Source: Treponema sp. (GTDB lineage Bacteria; Spirochaetota; Spirochaetia; Treponematales; Breznakiellaceae). From it: a stretch of 8,055 nt of DNA. The notes beneath the pieces are model-generated. The model made no database searches. It saw nothing but the letters and a program-made list of their open reading frames with translations, and was not told where the DNA came from. The stretch is taken from contig JAITNU010000203.1 of the NCBI GenBank assembly GCA_031290325.1, forward strand, positions 1 through 8,055, read 5' to 3'. Made by a program: the position numbers and the translations under genes. Of the stretch, positions 1 to 6,527 are shown piece after piece (position 1 is the first letter of the stretch; every line of letters starts with the position of its first letter).

Positions 1-125
1 CCAAAACTTCTGAATCGCAGCATACTTTATAGATCACTACCTGTCTTTTGCCCCAAAACCTCATGAAAAAGCCTGGTCTTATACTCAAAAAAATGAAAAA
101 AATTATCAAAATCAAATAAAAATCG

Positions 126-155
126 TTGACAAAAAGCCATATCAATTATTATATT
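126..155 (+). promoter_or_regulatory. Probable sigma70-type promoter of the glutamate mutase operon
   Basis: A perfect -35 box TTGACA (126-131) is followed after 18 bp by TATATT (150-155), five of six matches to the -10 consensus. A TTATAT alternative at 149-154 gives 17-bp spacing. Transcription would start near 161-163, leaving a leader of only about 25 nt before the glmS start codon. It is the only strong promoter seen upstream of the seven-gene operon. The surrounding DNA is very AT-rich (about 22% G+C in 61-120), which helps promoters but also makes chance matches more likely. Confidence 0.65.
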
Positions 156-168
156 TGTTATATAACAA
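155..168. promoter_or_regulatory. Perfect 14-bp palindrome at the start of transcription, candidate operator
   Basis: TTGTTAT followed directly by its reverse complement ATAACAA makes a perfect dyad. It begins on the last base of the proposed -10 box and covers the expected transcription start, the usual place for a repressor operator. TTGT...ACAA half-sites are common among GntR-, Rex- and LacI-type regulators, but the spacing does not identify a family. The site lies in AT-rich DNA, so chance is possible. Confidence 0.4.
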
Positions 169-187
169 TTGAGTAGAAGGGGGTGTT

Positions 188-619
188 ATGGAGAAGAAAA
201 AACTGGTTATTGGCGTCATCGGCGCCGACGTCCATGCAGTGGGGAACAAGATACTCTACCATGCTTTTACCTCGGCAGGGTTTGAGGTTACCAACCTCGG
301 TGTCATGGTCTCCCAGGAGGAATACATTGAAGCTGCTATTGAGACCGCGGCAGACGCGATCCTGGTATCTTCTCTGTATGGTCATGGAGAATTGGACTGC
401 CGGGGCTTCCGGGACAAGTGTGAGGAGGCGGGCCTCAAGGGGATACTCCTCTATGTAGGGGGCAACATCGTGGTTGGGAAGCAGGATTTTGTGGATGTAG
501 AGAAACGGTTCAAGGACATGGGTTTTGATCGGGTCTTTGGTCCTGGTACTCTCCCGGAGCAGGCTATAACGGCCTTGCAGGAAGACCTCCATATTCAGCA
601 GGACGAGGCAGGACACTAG
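188..619 (+). CDS. glmS: Glutamate mutase (methylaspartate mutase) sigma subunit, B12-binding
   Basis: Small cobalamin-binding subunit of adenosylcobalamin-dependent glutamate mutase (EC 5.4.99.1), which interconverts L-glutamate and (2S,3S)-3-methylaspartate together with GlmE in the cytoplasm. The 143-residue protein is close to the usual length of about 137. It carries the base-off/His-on motif D14-V-H16-A-V-G19, where His16 is the axial cobalt ligand. S61-S-L63 and the Y88-V-G-G-N92 loop are the other parts of the Rossmann-like fold that hold the nucleotide tail. Residue numbers agree with the clostridial protein. The start at 188 is supported by a purine-rich AGAAGGGGG ribosome site (175-183). 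It is the first gene of the operon. The older symbol mutS has nothing to do with mismatch repair. Confidence 0.96.
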   Translation: MEKKKLVIGVIGADVHAVGNKILYHAFTSAGFEVTNLGVMVSQEEYIEAAIETAADAILVSSLYGHGELDCRGFRDKCEEAGLKGILLYVGGNIVVGKQDFVDVEKRFKDMGFDRVFGPGTLPEQAITALQEDLHIQQDEAGH

Positions 620-621
620 CT

Positions 622-2004
622 ATGGAAGCTGTTTTGCTGATTGACTTCGGCAGTACCAACACCAAGGTGAGTGCAGTGGATATTCAGGGGCAGGTGCTTT
701 TAGGTACTACCACCGCCTTTACCACCGTGGAAACCGATATTGGTGAGGGTCTTGCCGAGGCATTGGAAACCTTGGAGCGGAAGATCGGCTCGTTCAGCTT
801 CTCCCTGCGTTTTGCCTGTAGCAGCGCCGCCGGGGGGCTGCGTATGGTTACCAGCGGTCTCGTTCCTGCCCTCACTGCCGAGGCTGCCCGGCTTGCGTCC
901 CTGGGGGCAGGTGCTAAGGTGGTACGGATATTCTCGTATGAATTAACCGAAGAAGACATCAGTGAAATCACCGCCATCAATCCTGATATCTTTCTATTAA
1001 CTGGTGGGGTGGATGGGGGAAACCGGGAGTGTATCCTCCACAACGCCAGGATGCTTGCATCCTGTCCTGCTGCTTTTCCGGTGATCATCGCAGGTAATCG
1101 GGGGGCTGGGGCGGAATGTGAGAAAATCCTCAAAAACCGGGAGGTCATCCGCTGTCCTAATGTGATGCCTCAGTTGAATAAGCTCAACATCGAACCGGTT
1201 CAGGAGGAGATACGCCGGCTTTTTCTCAGGCGGATCATCCATGCCAAGGGCCTCTCCCGGGAACAGGCCCTGATTTCCGGTATCCTCATGCCAACCCCAT
1301 CGGCGGTCAAGCGGGCCTTGGAACTCCTCGCCAGGGGCACGGACCATCAGCCGGGCATCGGGGACCTGGTGGCGGTGGACCTGGGAGGGGCAACCACGGA
1401 TGTCTACTCCGTGGCATCAGGGCTTCCTCAAGCAACGGATGTGCTGCTCAAGGGGCTTCCTGAGCCGGTTTCCAAGCGCACCGTAGAGGGGGACATTGGG
1501 ATGCGCTACAGCGCTGCCGGGGTACTGGAAGCTGTTGGGGCGCAGCGGCTCGCGGCCCTCTCCGGGCTTACCATAACGGAGGCCGGGCAGCGGGTGGCAT
1601 ACTTAGGGACCCATCCAGAGGTGATACCTGTTACTCCAGAGGAAAGTGCCCTGGACTTTGCCCTGGCCGCGGCGGCACTTGAGACCGCCGTTACCCGTCA
1701 TGCCGGGACTATCGAAGAGGTGTATACCCCCCTGGGGCAGACCTTTGTCCAAATGGGGAAGGACCTCACCGCAGTTCCGAATCTCGTGCTTACCGGCGGC
1801 GCGGTGATTCACAACCCCCGTGTGGCGGAGCTTGGCTCCTACGCATTGTACAACAAGGCGACCCCCGCTTCCCTCCGCCCAAAGGCGGCGAAGCGCTCCC
1901 TTGACAAATCCTATATCCTTGCGGCCATGGGACTTTTGGCGGAAACCTATCCCGATTGCGCCCTTACAGTTATGAAAAAGGAGATCCACGTATATGGAAC
2001 TTGA
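622..2004 (+). CDS. glmL: GlmL/MutL family ASKHA-fold ATPase, glutamate mutase partner
   Basis: A 460-residue member of the GlmL (MutL) family, encoded with B12-dependent glutamate mutase and with ornithine aminomutase. It has the actin/Hsp70/sugar-kinase fold. The N-terminal phosphate loop is D8-F-G-S-T-N-T-K15. The second phosphate loop is A251-V-D-L-G-G-A-T-T-D260, and a glycine-rich adenosine segment T391-G-G-A-V-I-H-N-P399 follows. Conserved patches are also seen at C66-S-S-A-A-G-G-L and L126-T-G-G. The biochemical role is not settled. An ATP-driven chaperone or reactivation role for the mutase is the usual proposal, by analogy with other B12 enzymes that need reactivating factors. It starts 2 nt after glmS, and its last 11 nt overlap glmE, which suggests translational coupling. 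Length is normal and no motif is missing. It is not the DNA-repair MutL. Confidence 0.93.
   Translation: MEAVLLIDFGSTNTKVSAVDIQGQVLLGTTTAFTTVETDIGEGLAEALETLERKIGSFSFSLRFACSSAAGGLRMVTSGLVPALTAEAARLASLGAGAKVVRIFSYELTEEDISEITAINPDIFLLTGGVDGGNRECILHNARMLASCPAAFPVIIAGNRGAGAECEKILKNREVIRCPNVMPQLNKLNIEPVQEEIRRLFLRRIIHAKGLSREQALISGILMPTPSAVKRALELLARGTDHQPGIGDLVAVDLGGATTDVYSVASGLPQATDVLLKGLPEPVSKRTVEGDIGMRYSAAGVLEAVGAQRLAALSGLTITEAGQRVAYLGTHPEVIPVTPEESALDFALAAAALETAVTRHAGTIEEVYTPLGQTFVQMGKDLTAVPNLVLTGGAVIHNPRVAELGSYALYNKATPASLRPKAAKRSLDKSYILAAMGLLAETYPDCALTVMKKEIHVYGT
1975..1983 (+). promoter_or_regulatory. Ribosome binding site of glmE inside the glmL coding end
   Basis: AAAAAGGAG lies within the last codons of glmL, 10 nt before the ATG at 1994. 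It fixes the glmE start and explains the 11-nt gene overlap, so stopping and starting ribosomes share this site. Confidence 0.6.
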
Positions 2005-3442
2005 AAACAAACGTATCAGTGACGATGAGTTTTATAAAATCCGTAAAGAGGTGCTTCAGCAGTGGCCCACCGGTAAGGATGTAAACCTGGAAGATGGCTT
2101 TGCCTATCACAAAAGCCTCCCGGAGCACAAGATTTTTTCCAAAAAGCTCCTCGACGCCAAGGCTGCCGGGACGACCCTGATCCAGCCCCGCGCCGGAGTG
2201 GCTATCATCGCCGAGCATATCAAGCTCCTCACCTATCTTCAGGATAAGGGTGGGGCGGACCTGCTCCCCACTACCATCGATAGCTACACCCGGCAGAACC
2301 GTTTCCAGAAGGCGGAAGAGGGAATAACTGAATCCGTCAAGCTGAATAAGTCCATGCTGAATGGGTTCCCTGCGGTGAACCACGGGGTCTCTGGGTGCCG
2401 GCAGATCATCGACGCGCTGAATACCCCGGTGCAGGTGCGCCACGGTACCCCTGATGCCCGGCTCCTCACGGAGATCAGCTACGCCGGCGGGTTTACGAGT
2501 TACGAGGGTGGGGGTATTTCCTACAATATCCCCTATGCGAAAAACGCGGACCTGGAAAAGACCATCCGGGACTGGCAGTACACCGACCGGCTCACGGGCA
2601 TTTACGAGGAGGCAGGAACCCCCATCAACCGGGAACCTTTCGGCCCCCTCACCGGGACCCTGGTGCCCCCCTGTATTTCCCATGCAGTAGCCATCATCGA
2701 AAGCCTCCTGGCTGCGGAACAGGGGGTGAAAAACATCACCGTGGGATACGGTCAGTGCGGTAATCTCTTGCAGGATGTGGCGGCTATCCAGACCCTCCAG
2801 GGCCTTACCGACGAATACCTCCGGGCCAAGGGGCACGGGGACGTGGTGGTAACTACGGTCCTGCATCAGTGGATGGGGGGCTTCCCCCAGGATGAGGCCA
2901 AGGCCTTCGCGGTGATTTCCTGGGGCAGTACCGTGGCAGCCCTGGCCCATGCCACCAAGGTAATTGTCAAGACCCCTCACGAGGCCCTGGGGATTCCCAC
3001 CATGGAAGCCAACGCCCAGGGCCTGCGCTGCACCAAGCAGATCATCACTATGCTGGGGGAACAGACGGTGGATACCAATTCCCTTATGGACGAAAAGGTG
3101 ATCATCTCAGCAGAAACCCGGTGTATCGTGGATAAGGTCTTTGAACTGGGGAATGGCGATGTGGCCAGAGGTGCGGTCCGGGCCTTTCAAGCGGGGGTGT
3201 TGGATGTGCCCTTTGCACCGAGCCGCTTCAATGCGGGGAAGGTCCTTCCTGCCCGGGACAACGAGGGGGCCATACGCTTCTTCGACGCCGGAGCGCTGCC
3301 CCTTACATCGGAACTGCTGGAGTTCCACAAACAGAAGATCGCGGCGCGGGCTAAGTATGAAAAGCGGGAACCTTCCTTTCAGATGGTTATTGATGACGTA
3401 TACGCCATCAGTAAGGGGCGACTGGTGGGGAGACCTAATTAA
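1994..3442 (+). CDS. glmE: Glutamate mutase (methylaspartate mutase) epsilon subunit, catalytic
   Basis: Catalytic TIM-barrel subunit that binds glutamate and the adenosyl moiety. With GlmS and coenzyme B12 it carries out the radical carbon-skeleton rearrangement of glutamate to 3-methylaspartate. At 482 residues it matches the usual length of about 483. The active-site residues known from the Clostridium cochlearium enzyme fall at the same numbers: the arginine claw for the substrate carboxylates R66, R100 and R149, the general base E171, Y177 and Y181, and the adenosyl-contacting K326 and E330. The enzyme is therefore very likely active. The start at 1994 is chosen because of the well-placed ribosome site in glmL and the family length. 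A 45-nt gap without a hairpin follows before mal. Confidence 0.97.
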   Translation: MELENKRISDDEFYKIRKEVLQQWPTGKDVNLEDGFAYHKSLPEHKIFSKKLLDAKAAGTTLIQPRAGVAIIAEHIKLLTYLQDKGGADLLPTTIDSYTRQNRFQKAEEGITESVKLNKSMLNGFPAVNHGVSGCRQIIDALNTPVQVRHGTPDARLLTEISYAGGFTSYEGGGISYNIPYAKNADLEKTIRDWQYTDRLTGIYEEAGTPINREPFGPLTGTLVPPCISHAVAIIESLLAAEQGVKNITVGYGQCGNLLQDVAAIQTLQGLTDEYLRAKGHGDVVVTTVLHQWMGGFPQDEAKAFAVISWGSTVAALAHATKVIVKTPHEALGIPTMEANAQGLRCTKQIITMLGEQTVDTNSLMDEKVIISAETRCIVDKVFELGNGDVARGAVRAFQAGVLDVPFAPSRFNAGKVLPARDNEGAIRFFDAGALPLTSELLEFHKQKIAARAKYEKREPSFQMVIDDVYAISKGRLVGRPN

Positions 3443-3487
3443 CCCGCAAGCCGAGGGACTTTACGGTGGTATACATAGGAGAAAAAA

Positions 3488-4744
3488 ATGAAAATTGTAA
3501 AAGCATTATGCGCCCCAGGGCGCACAGGGTTCTTTTTTGATGACCAGCGGGCCATCAAGCAGGGGGCAAAGGCGGATGGGGCGAGTTATTCCGGGACACC
3601 GGTAACCCCTGGGTTCAAGGCGGTGCGTCAGGCCGGGGAAGCCATATCGGTGATGCTGGTCCTGGAAGACGGGCAGGTGGCCTATGGGGACTGTGCGGCA
3701 GTACAGTATTCCGGGGCAGGAGGACGGGACCCGCTCTTTCTTGCCCAGGACTTTATCCCGGTCATTGAGCAGCATATTTTCCCCTGGCTCGTGGGAAAAG
3801 AAGCGGATAGTTTCCGTACTCTCGCGGGGGAGCTGGAACATAAGACCATTGACGGCAAACGGCTCCATACCGCCATTCGGTACGGGGTATCCCAGGCGAT
3901 CCTTGACGCGGTGGCCCGGGCGAATAGGAAGCTCATGTGTGAAGTCGTGGCTGGGGAATACGGCCTCACGGTCCGTCCTGAACCGGTTCCCATCTTTACC
4001 CAGAGCGGCGACACCCGGTACGACAACACTGATAAGATGATCATCAAGGGCGCTCAGGTACTACCCCACGGGCTTATTAACAATGTCAGGACTAAGCTTG
4101 GTGAAAAGGGGGAACTCCTCCTGGACTACATTACATGGCTCAGGAACCGGATACAGCAGCTCCGCCTGGGCAGCTCCTACGCGCCGGTACTGCACCTGGA
4201 TGTGTACGGTACTATCGGTCAGGTGTTTGGTAATGATAACTACGGAGGGATGGCAGATTACCTTGCCACGTTGAGCAAGGCTGCCGCTCCCTTTAAGCTG
4301 CGGATCGAAGGGCCTATGGACGTGGAGGATGGGGAAAAGCAGATGCAGGCATTGGCTGCCCTGACTAAGCTCGTGGACGAGCGGGGTATCCCGGTGGAGA
4401 TTGTGGCCGACGAGTGGTGCAACACCCTGGAGGATATCCGCTACTTCGCCGATAACCGGGCGGGCCACATGGTGCAGATCAAGACCCCTGACCTGGGGGG
4501 CATCGGCAACATCGTGGAGGCGGTGCTCTACTGCAAACAAAAGGGCATCGGCGCGTACCAGGGGGGCACCTGCAACGAGACCGACCGCTCCGCCCAGGTG
4601 TGCGTCCACCTGGCCATGGCCACCCGGCCCGATCAGATCCTCGCCAAGCCCGGTATGGGAGTTGATGAGGGGTACATGATCGTCTACAACGAGATGCAGC
4701 GGATCATCGCCCTGCTGAACGCGACCGGTCCCGGCAGAGTCTGA
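3488..4744 (+). CDS. mal: Methylaspartate ammonia-lyase
   Basis: Enolase-superfamily lyase (EC 4.3.1.2) that eliminates ammonia from (2S,3S)-3-methylaspartate to give mesaconate, the step after glutamate mutase. The 418-residue protein is close to the 413 of the C. tetanomorphum enzyme. Visible catalytic residues are H194 (general acid/base for the R-isomer) and K332 (the base equivalent to Lys331). The magnesium ligands are D238 (in H-L-D-V-Y), E274 (in R-I-E-G-P) and D308 (in A-D-E-W). Substrate contacts are Q172, Q330 and T361-C362. Numbers after D238 are shifted by one from the clostridial enzyme, consistent with a one-residue insertion. The ATG at 3488 follows an AGGAG ribosome site (3477-3481) at 6-nt spacing. 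The alternative name mutase-operon bma/mal refers to the same enzyme. Confidence 0.96.
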   Translation: MKIVKALCAPGRTGFFFDDQRAIKQGAKADGASYSGTPVTPGFKAVRQAGEAISVMLVLEDGQVAYGDCAAVQYSGAGGRDPLFLAQDFIPVIEQHIFPWLVGKEADSFRTLAGELEHKTIDGKRLHTAIRYGVSQAILDAVARANRKLMCEVVAGEYGLTVRPEPVPIFTQSGDTRYDNTDKMIIKGAQVLPHGLINNVRTKLGEKGELLLDYITWLRNRIQQLRLGSSYAPVLHLDVYGTIGQVFGNDNYGGMADYLATLSKAAAPFKLRIEGPMDVEDGEKQMQALAALTKLVDERGIPVEIVADEWCNTLEDIRYFADNRAGHMVQIKTPDLGGIGNIVEAVLYCKQKGIGAYQGGTCNETDRSAQVCVHLAMATRPDQILAKPGMGVDEGYMIVYNEMQRIIALLNATGPGRV

Positions 4745-4746
4745 GG

Positions 4747-5682
4747 ATGCCCTATTCAGACCGTATGCAGAAAAGTCATCTTTACAGTGTATTTTTCGCC
4801 CCCCGGGGCTTTGATCGCATGGCCGACCTGGGGATGCAGATAGCTCAACAGTACCTCAGTCCCTTTGATAAGATCATCGGCCTGGTGGGAAGAGCGGGAT
4901 CCGGCAAGAGCATGATGATCAAGGGGATGTTTCCGGGGCTGGAGCTGGTAAACGATGACGACGGGGTGAATGTGCGGCCCCTCCCCCTCTTGAGTGTGGG
5001 GGAGGAAGCCACGGGCTTTTACAGCCCCCACACCTACCATCTGGATATTCACTTCGAGGGGGCGTTCACCCAGATGCATGAACTCGCCCAGGCGATCCTG
5101 GATGCGGTCAACCTGGGCAAGCGGGTCATTGTGGAACACTTCGACCTCATCTACCCCTTCCTGAACCGCAATGCCCATCTCCTCATCGGAATCGGTGAGG
5201 AGGTGATCATCACCCGGCCAACGCTCTTCGGACCAGAGCCTCAGGATATTGCCGATATCGTCTTCAAGTCCCAGACTTTCCGGCGCATGACCCACACCGC
5301 CGAAGACCTCTGCGAATGGGTGATGAAGAAACATGGTCTCACCGAACCCTTTCTCCACGCCGACGTGCGCCGCGGCTTTCTCTTCAGTTTCCAGGACAAG
5401 CCCGAATTACAGTGCTCCCTTGAGGAGCTGGAACGGGAGGTAAACGCCCTGATTGCCCAGGATATCCCCATCTCCTTTCATGATGATCTTCACATCCGCA
5501 TTGGGGAGGAGTTGTGGCTCTGTCACGGTCCCCGGATGCATGTCCGCAGTACCGGAGAAATCAAGGAGTTCACCTTGAACAAGGAATACCTCGTGGAGCC
5601 TATCACCGGACGCTTCCTCCTGGTGGGGGTAGTGGGGGAGCAGGGTCATCAAAAGATAAGTGATTTAAACAAGATTGGATAA
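4747..5682 (+). CDS. P-loop NTPase with alanyl-tRNA synthetase SAD-like C-terminus, function unknown
   Basis: A 311-residue cytoplasmic protein without signal peptide or membrane segments. Residues about 42-60 form beta strand plus Walker A loop G48-R-A-G-S-G-K54-S55. A strand ending R126-V-I-V-E-H-F-D133 could supply the Walker B acid. The C-terminal part (about 245-298) resembles the second additional domain of alanyl-tRNA synthetase. It has H245-D-D-L-H249, then C259-H-G-P-R-M-H265, then V-R-S-T-G-E-I-K-E-F, against the synthetase pattern HxxxH and CGGTH-V-x-x-T-G-E-I. This suggests a zinc site. No synthetase catalytic or editing core is present. Similar proteins are, as far as I recall, annotated in anaerobes only as a SAD-domain protein. 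Its place between mal and the hydratase genes implies a role tied to this pathway, perhaps nucleotide-dependent enzyme maturation, cofactor handling or regulation. It starts 2 nt after mal with a poor ribosome site (only GAGG close to the ATG). Met7 is an alternative start. Confidence 0.7.
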   Translation: MPYSDRMQKSHLYSVFFAPRGFDRMADLGMQIAQQYLSPFDKIIGLVGRAGSGKSMMIKGMFPGLELVNDDDGVNVRPLPLLSVGEEATGFYSPHTYHLDIHFEGAFTQMHELAQAILDAVNLGKRVIVEHFDLIYPFLNRNAHLLIGIGEEVIITRPTLFGPEPQDIADIVFKSQTFRRMTHTAEDLCEWVMKKHGLTEPFLHADVRRGFLFSFQDKPELQCSLEELEREVNALIAQDIPISFHDDLHIRIGEELWLCHGPRMHVRSTGEIKEFTLNKEYLVEPITGRFLLVGVVGEQGHQKISDLNKIG

Positions 5683-5693
5683 CAGGGGGTATT

Positions 5694-6527
5694 ATGAGGA
5701 TAATTGAGGCGGCGCTCATCACCGCCACGGTGAAGCGGCTCTGCATAGAAGCCAACCGAAATCTGCCTGAGGATGTACGGGAATGTATCAGAGGCTTCCG
5801 GCGCGGTGAATCCTGGCCTGTGGCCCAGGATGTGCTGGACAAGATCATCACCAACTTTGAGCTGGCCAGGGAGCGGCAGGTGCCTATCTGCCAGGATACG
5901 GGGATGGCCTGCGTGTTTCTGGAAATCGGCGCGGATGTGCATATTCAGGGGGATATCAGCGCCGCGGTTGACGAGGGGGTGCGCCAAGGCTATAGTGAAG
6001 GTTATTTGCGGAAGTCCGTGGTGGGGGATCCCCTGAACCGGGTGAATACCGGGGACAATACTCCGGCCATGCTCTATGTTGATGTTGTCCCCGGGGACCG
6101 GCTTGCCATTACGGTGGCCCCCAAGGGGTTCGGCAGTGAGAACATGAGCCAGATCAAGATGCTCCGTCCTTCCGACGGGGTAGACGGGGTGATCGAGTTC
6201 GTCCTTGCCACGGTGGAGGCGGCGGGACCGAACCCTTGCCCGCCTATCGTGGTAGGGGTGGGCATAGGCGGTACCTTTGATAAGGCCGCCCTTCTCGCTA
6301 AGAAGGCCCTGCTCCGTCCTCTGGGAGAACGGCACCCCTTCTACGCAGATCTGGAAGCTATGCTCCTCAATAAAATCAACGCCCTGGGCATCGGGCCTCA
6401 GGGATTCGGGGGTGCTACCACCGCCCTTTCAGTGGCGGTGGAAACCATGCCCACCCATATCGCGGGGCTTCCCTGCGCCGTGAACATCAACTGCCATGTG
6501 GCGCGCCACGCCAAGGAGCTTATCTGA
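5694..6527 (+). CDS. Class I fumarase-type hydro-lyase alpha subunit, probable mesaconase large subunit
   Basis: N-terminal (alpha) half of an oxygen-sensitive [4Fe-4S] hydro-lyase of the fumarase A/L-tartrate dehydratase family, here as a separate 277-residue subunit. The three cluster cysteines expected for the family are visible: C66 in C-Q-D-T-G, C182 in N-P-C-P-P, and C267 in N-I-N-C-H-V-A-R-H. The conserved segment K144-G-F-G-S-E-N150 is also present. By sequence alone it could be fumarase or tartrate dehydratase. Its position directly downstream of glutamate mutase and methylaspartate ammonia-lyase favours hydration of mesaconate to (S)-citramalate, a reaction known to be done by two-subunit Fe-S enzymes in clostridia and by promiscuous class I fumarases. 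A GGGGG-rich ribosome site (5684-5689) precedes the ATG at 5694. The stop codon directly abuts the beta-subunit start. Confidence 0.88.
   Translation: MRIIEAALITATVKRLCIEANRNLPEDVRECIRGFRRGESWPVAQDVLDKIITNFELARERQVPICQDTGMACVFLEIGADVHIQGDISAAVDEGVRQGYSEGYLRKSVVGDPLNRVNTGDNTPAMLYVDVVPGDRLAITVAPKGFGSENMSQIKMLRPSDGVDGVIEFVLATVEAAGPNPCPPIVVGVGIGGTFDKAALLAKKALLRPLGERHPFYADLEAMLLNKINALGIGPQGFGGATTALSVAVETMPTHIAGLPCAVNINCHVARHAKELI

Noticed and set aside
63..119. 18-codon Lys-rich open frame upstream of the promoter
   Set aside because: It has no ribosome site, lies before the predicted transcription start, and its lysines come from A-runs in AT-rich DNA.
1..187. Cobalamin riboswitch upstream of the B12-dependent mutase operon
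   Set aside because: The predicted leader is only about 25 nt, and no B12-box-like sequence or fitting set of stems is seen in the 187 nt available.
158..616. Antisense open frame of 152 codons opposite glmS
   Set aside because: It overlaps glmS almost completely, has no support of its own, and would run into the operon promoter.
188..2004. DNA mismatch repair genes mutS and mutL
   Set aside because: Those symbols were used historically for glutamate mutase subunits. The proteins here are a B12-binding subunit and an ASKHA ATPase, not repair proteins.
1970..2980. Long antisense open frame of 336 codons opposite glmE
   Set aside because: It lies wholly over a gene whose active-site residues are all conserved on the + strand. 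The open frame is a by-product of G+C-rich codon usage, and its translation shows no recognisable family features.
4747..5682. MeaB-type GTPase chaperone for a B12 enzyme
   Set aside because: It shares the Walker A loop, but I see no NKxD guanine-specificity motif or other MeaB features, and the C-terminus is SAD-like.
5649..6335. Antisense open frame of 228 codons opposite the hydratase alpha gene
   Set aside because: It is a shadow of the + strand gene, which has the full set of cluster cysteines. The reverse translation is low-complexity and rich in His, Pro and Gly, with no domain.
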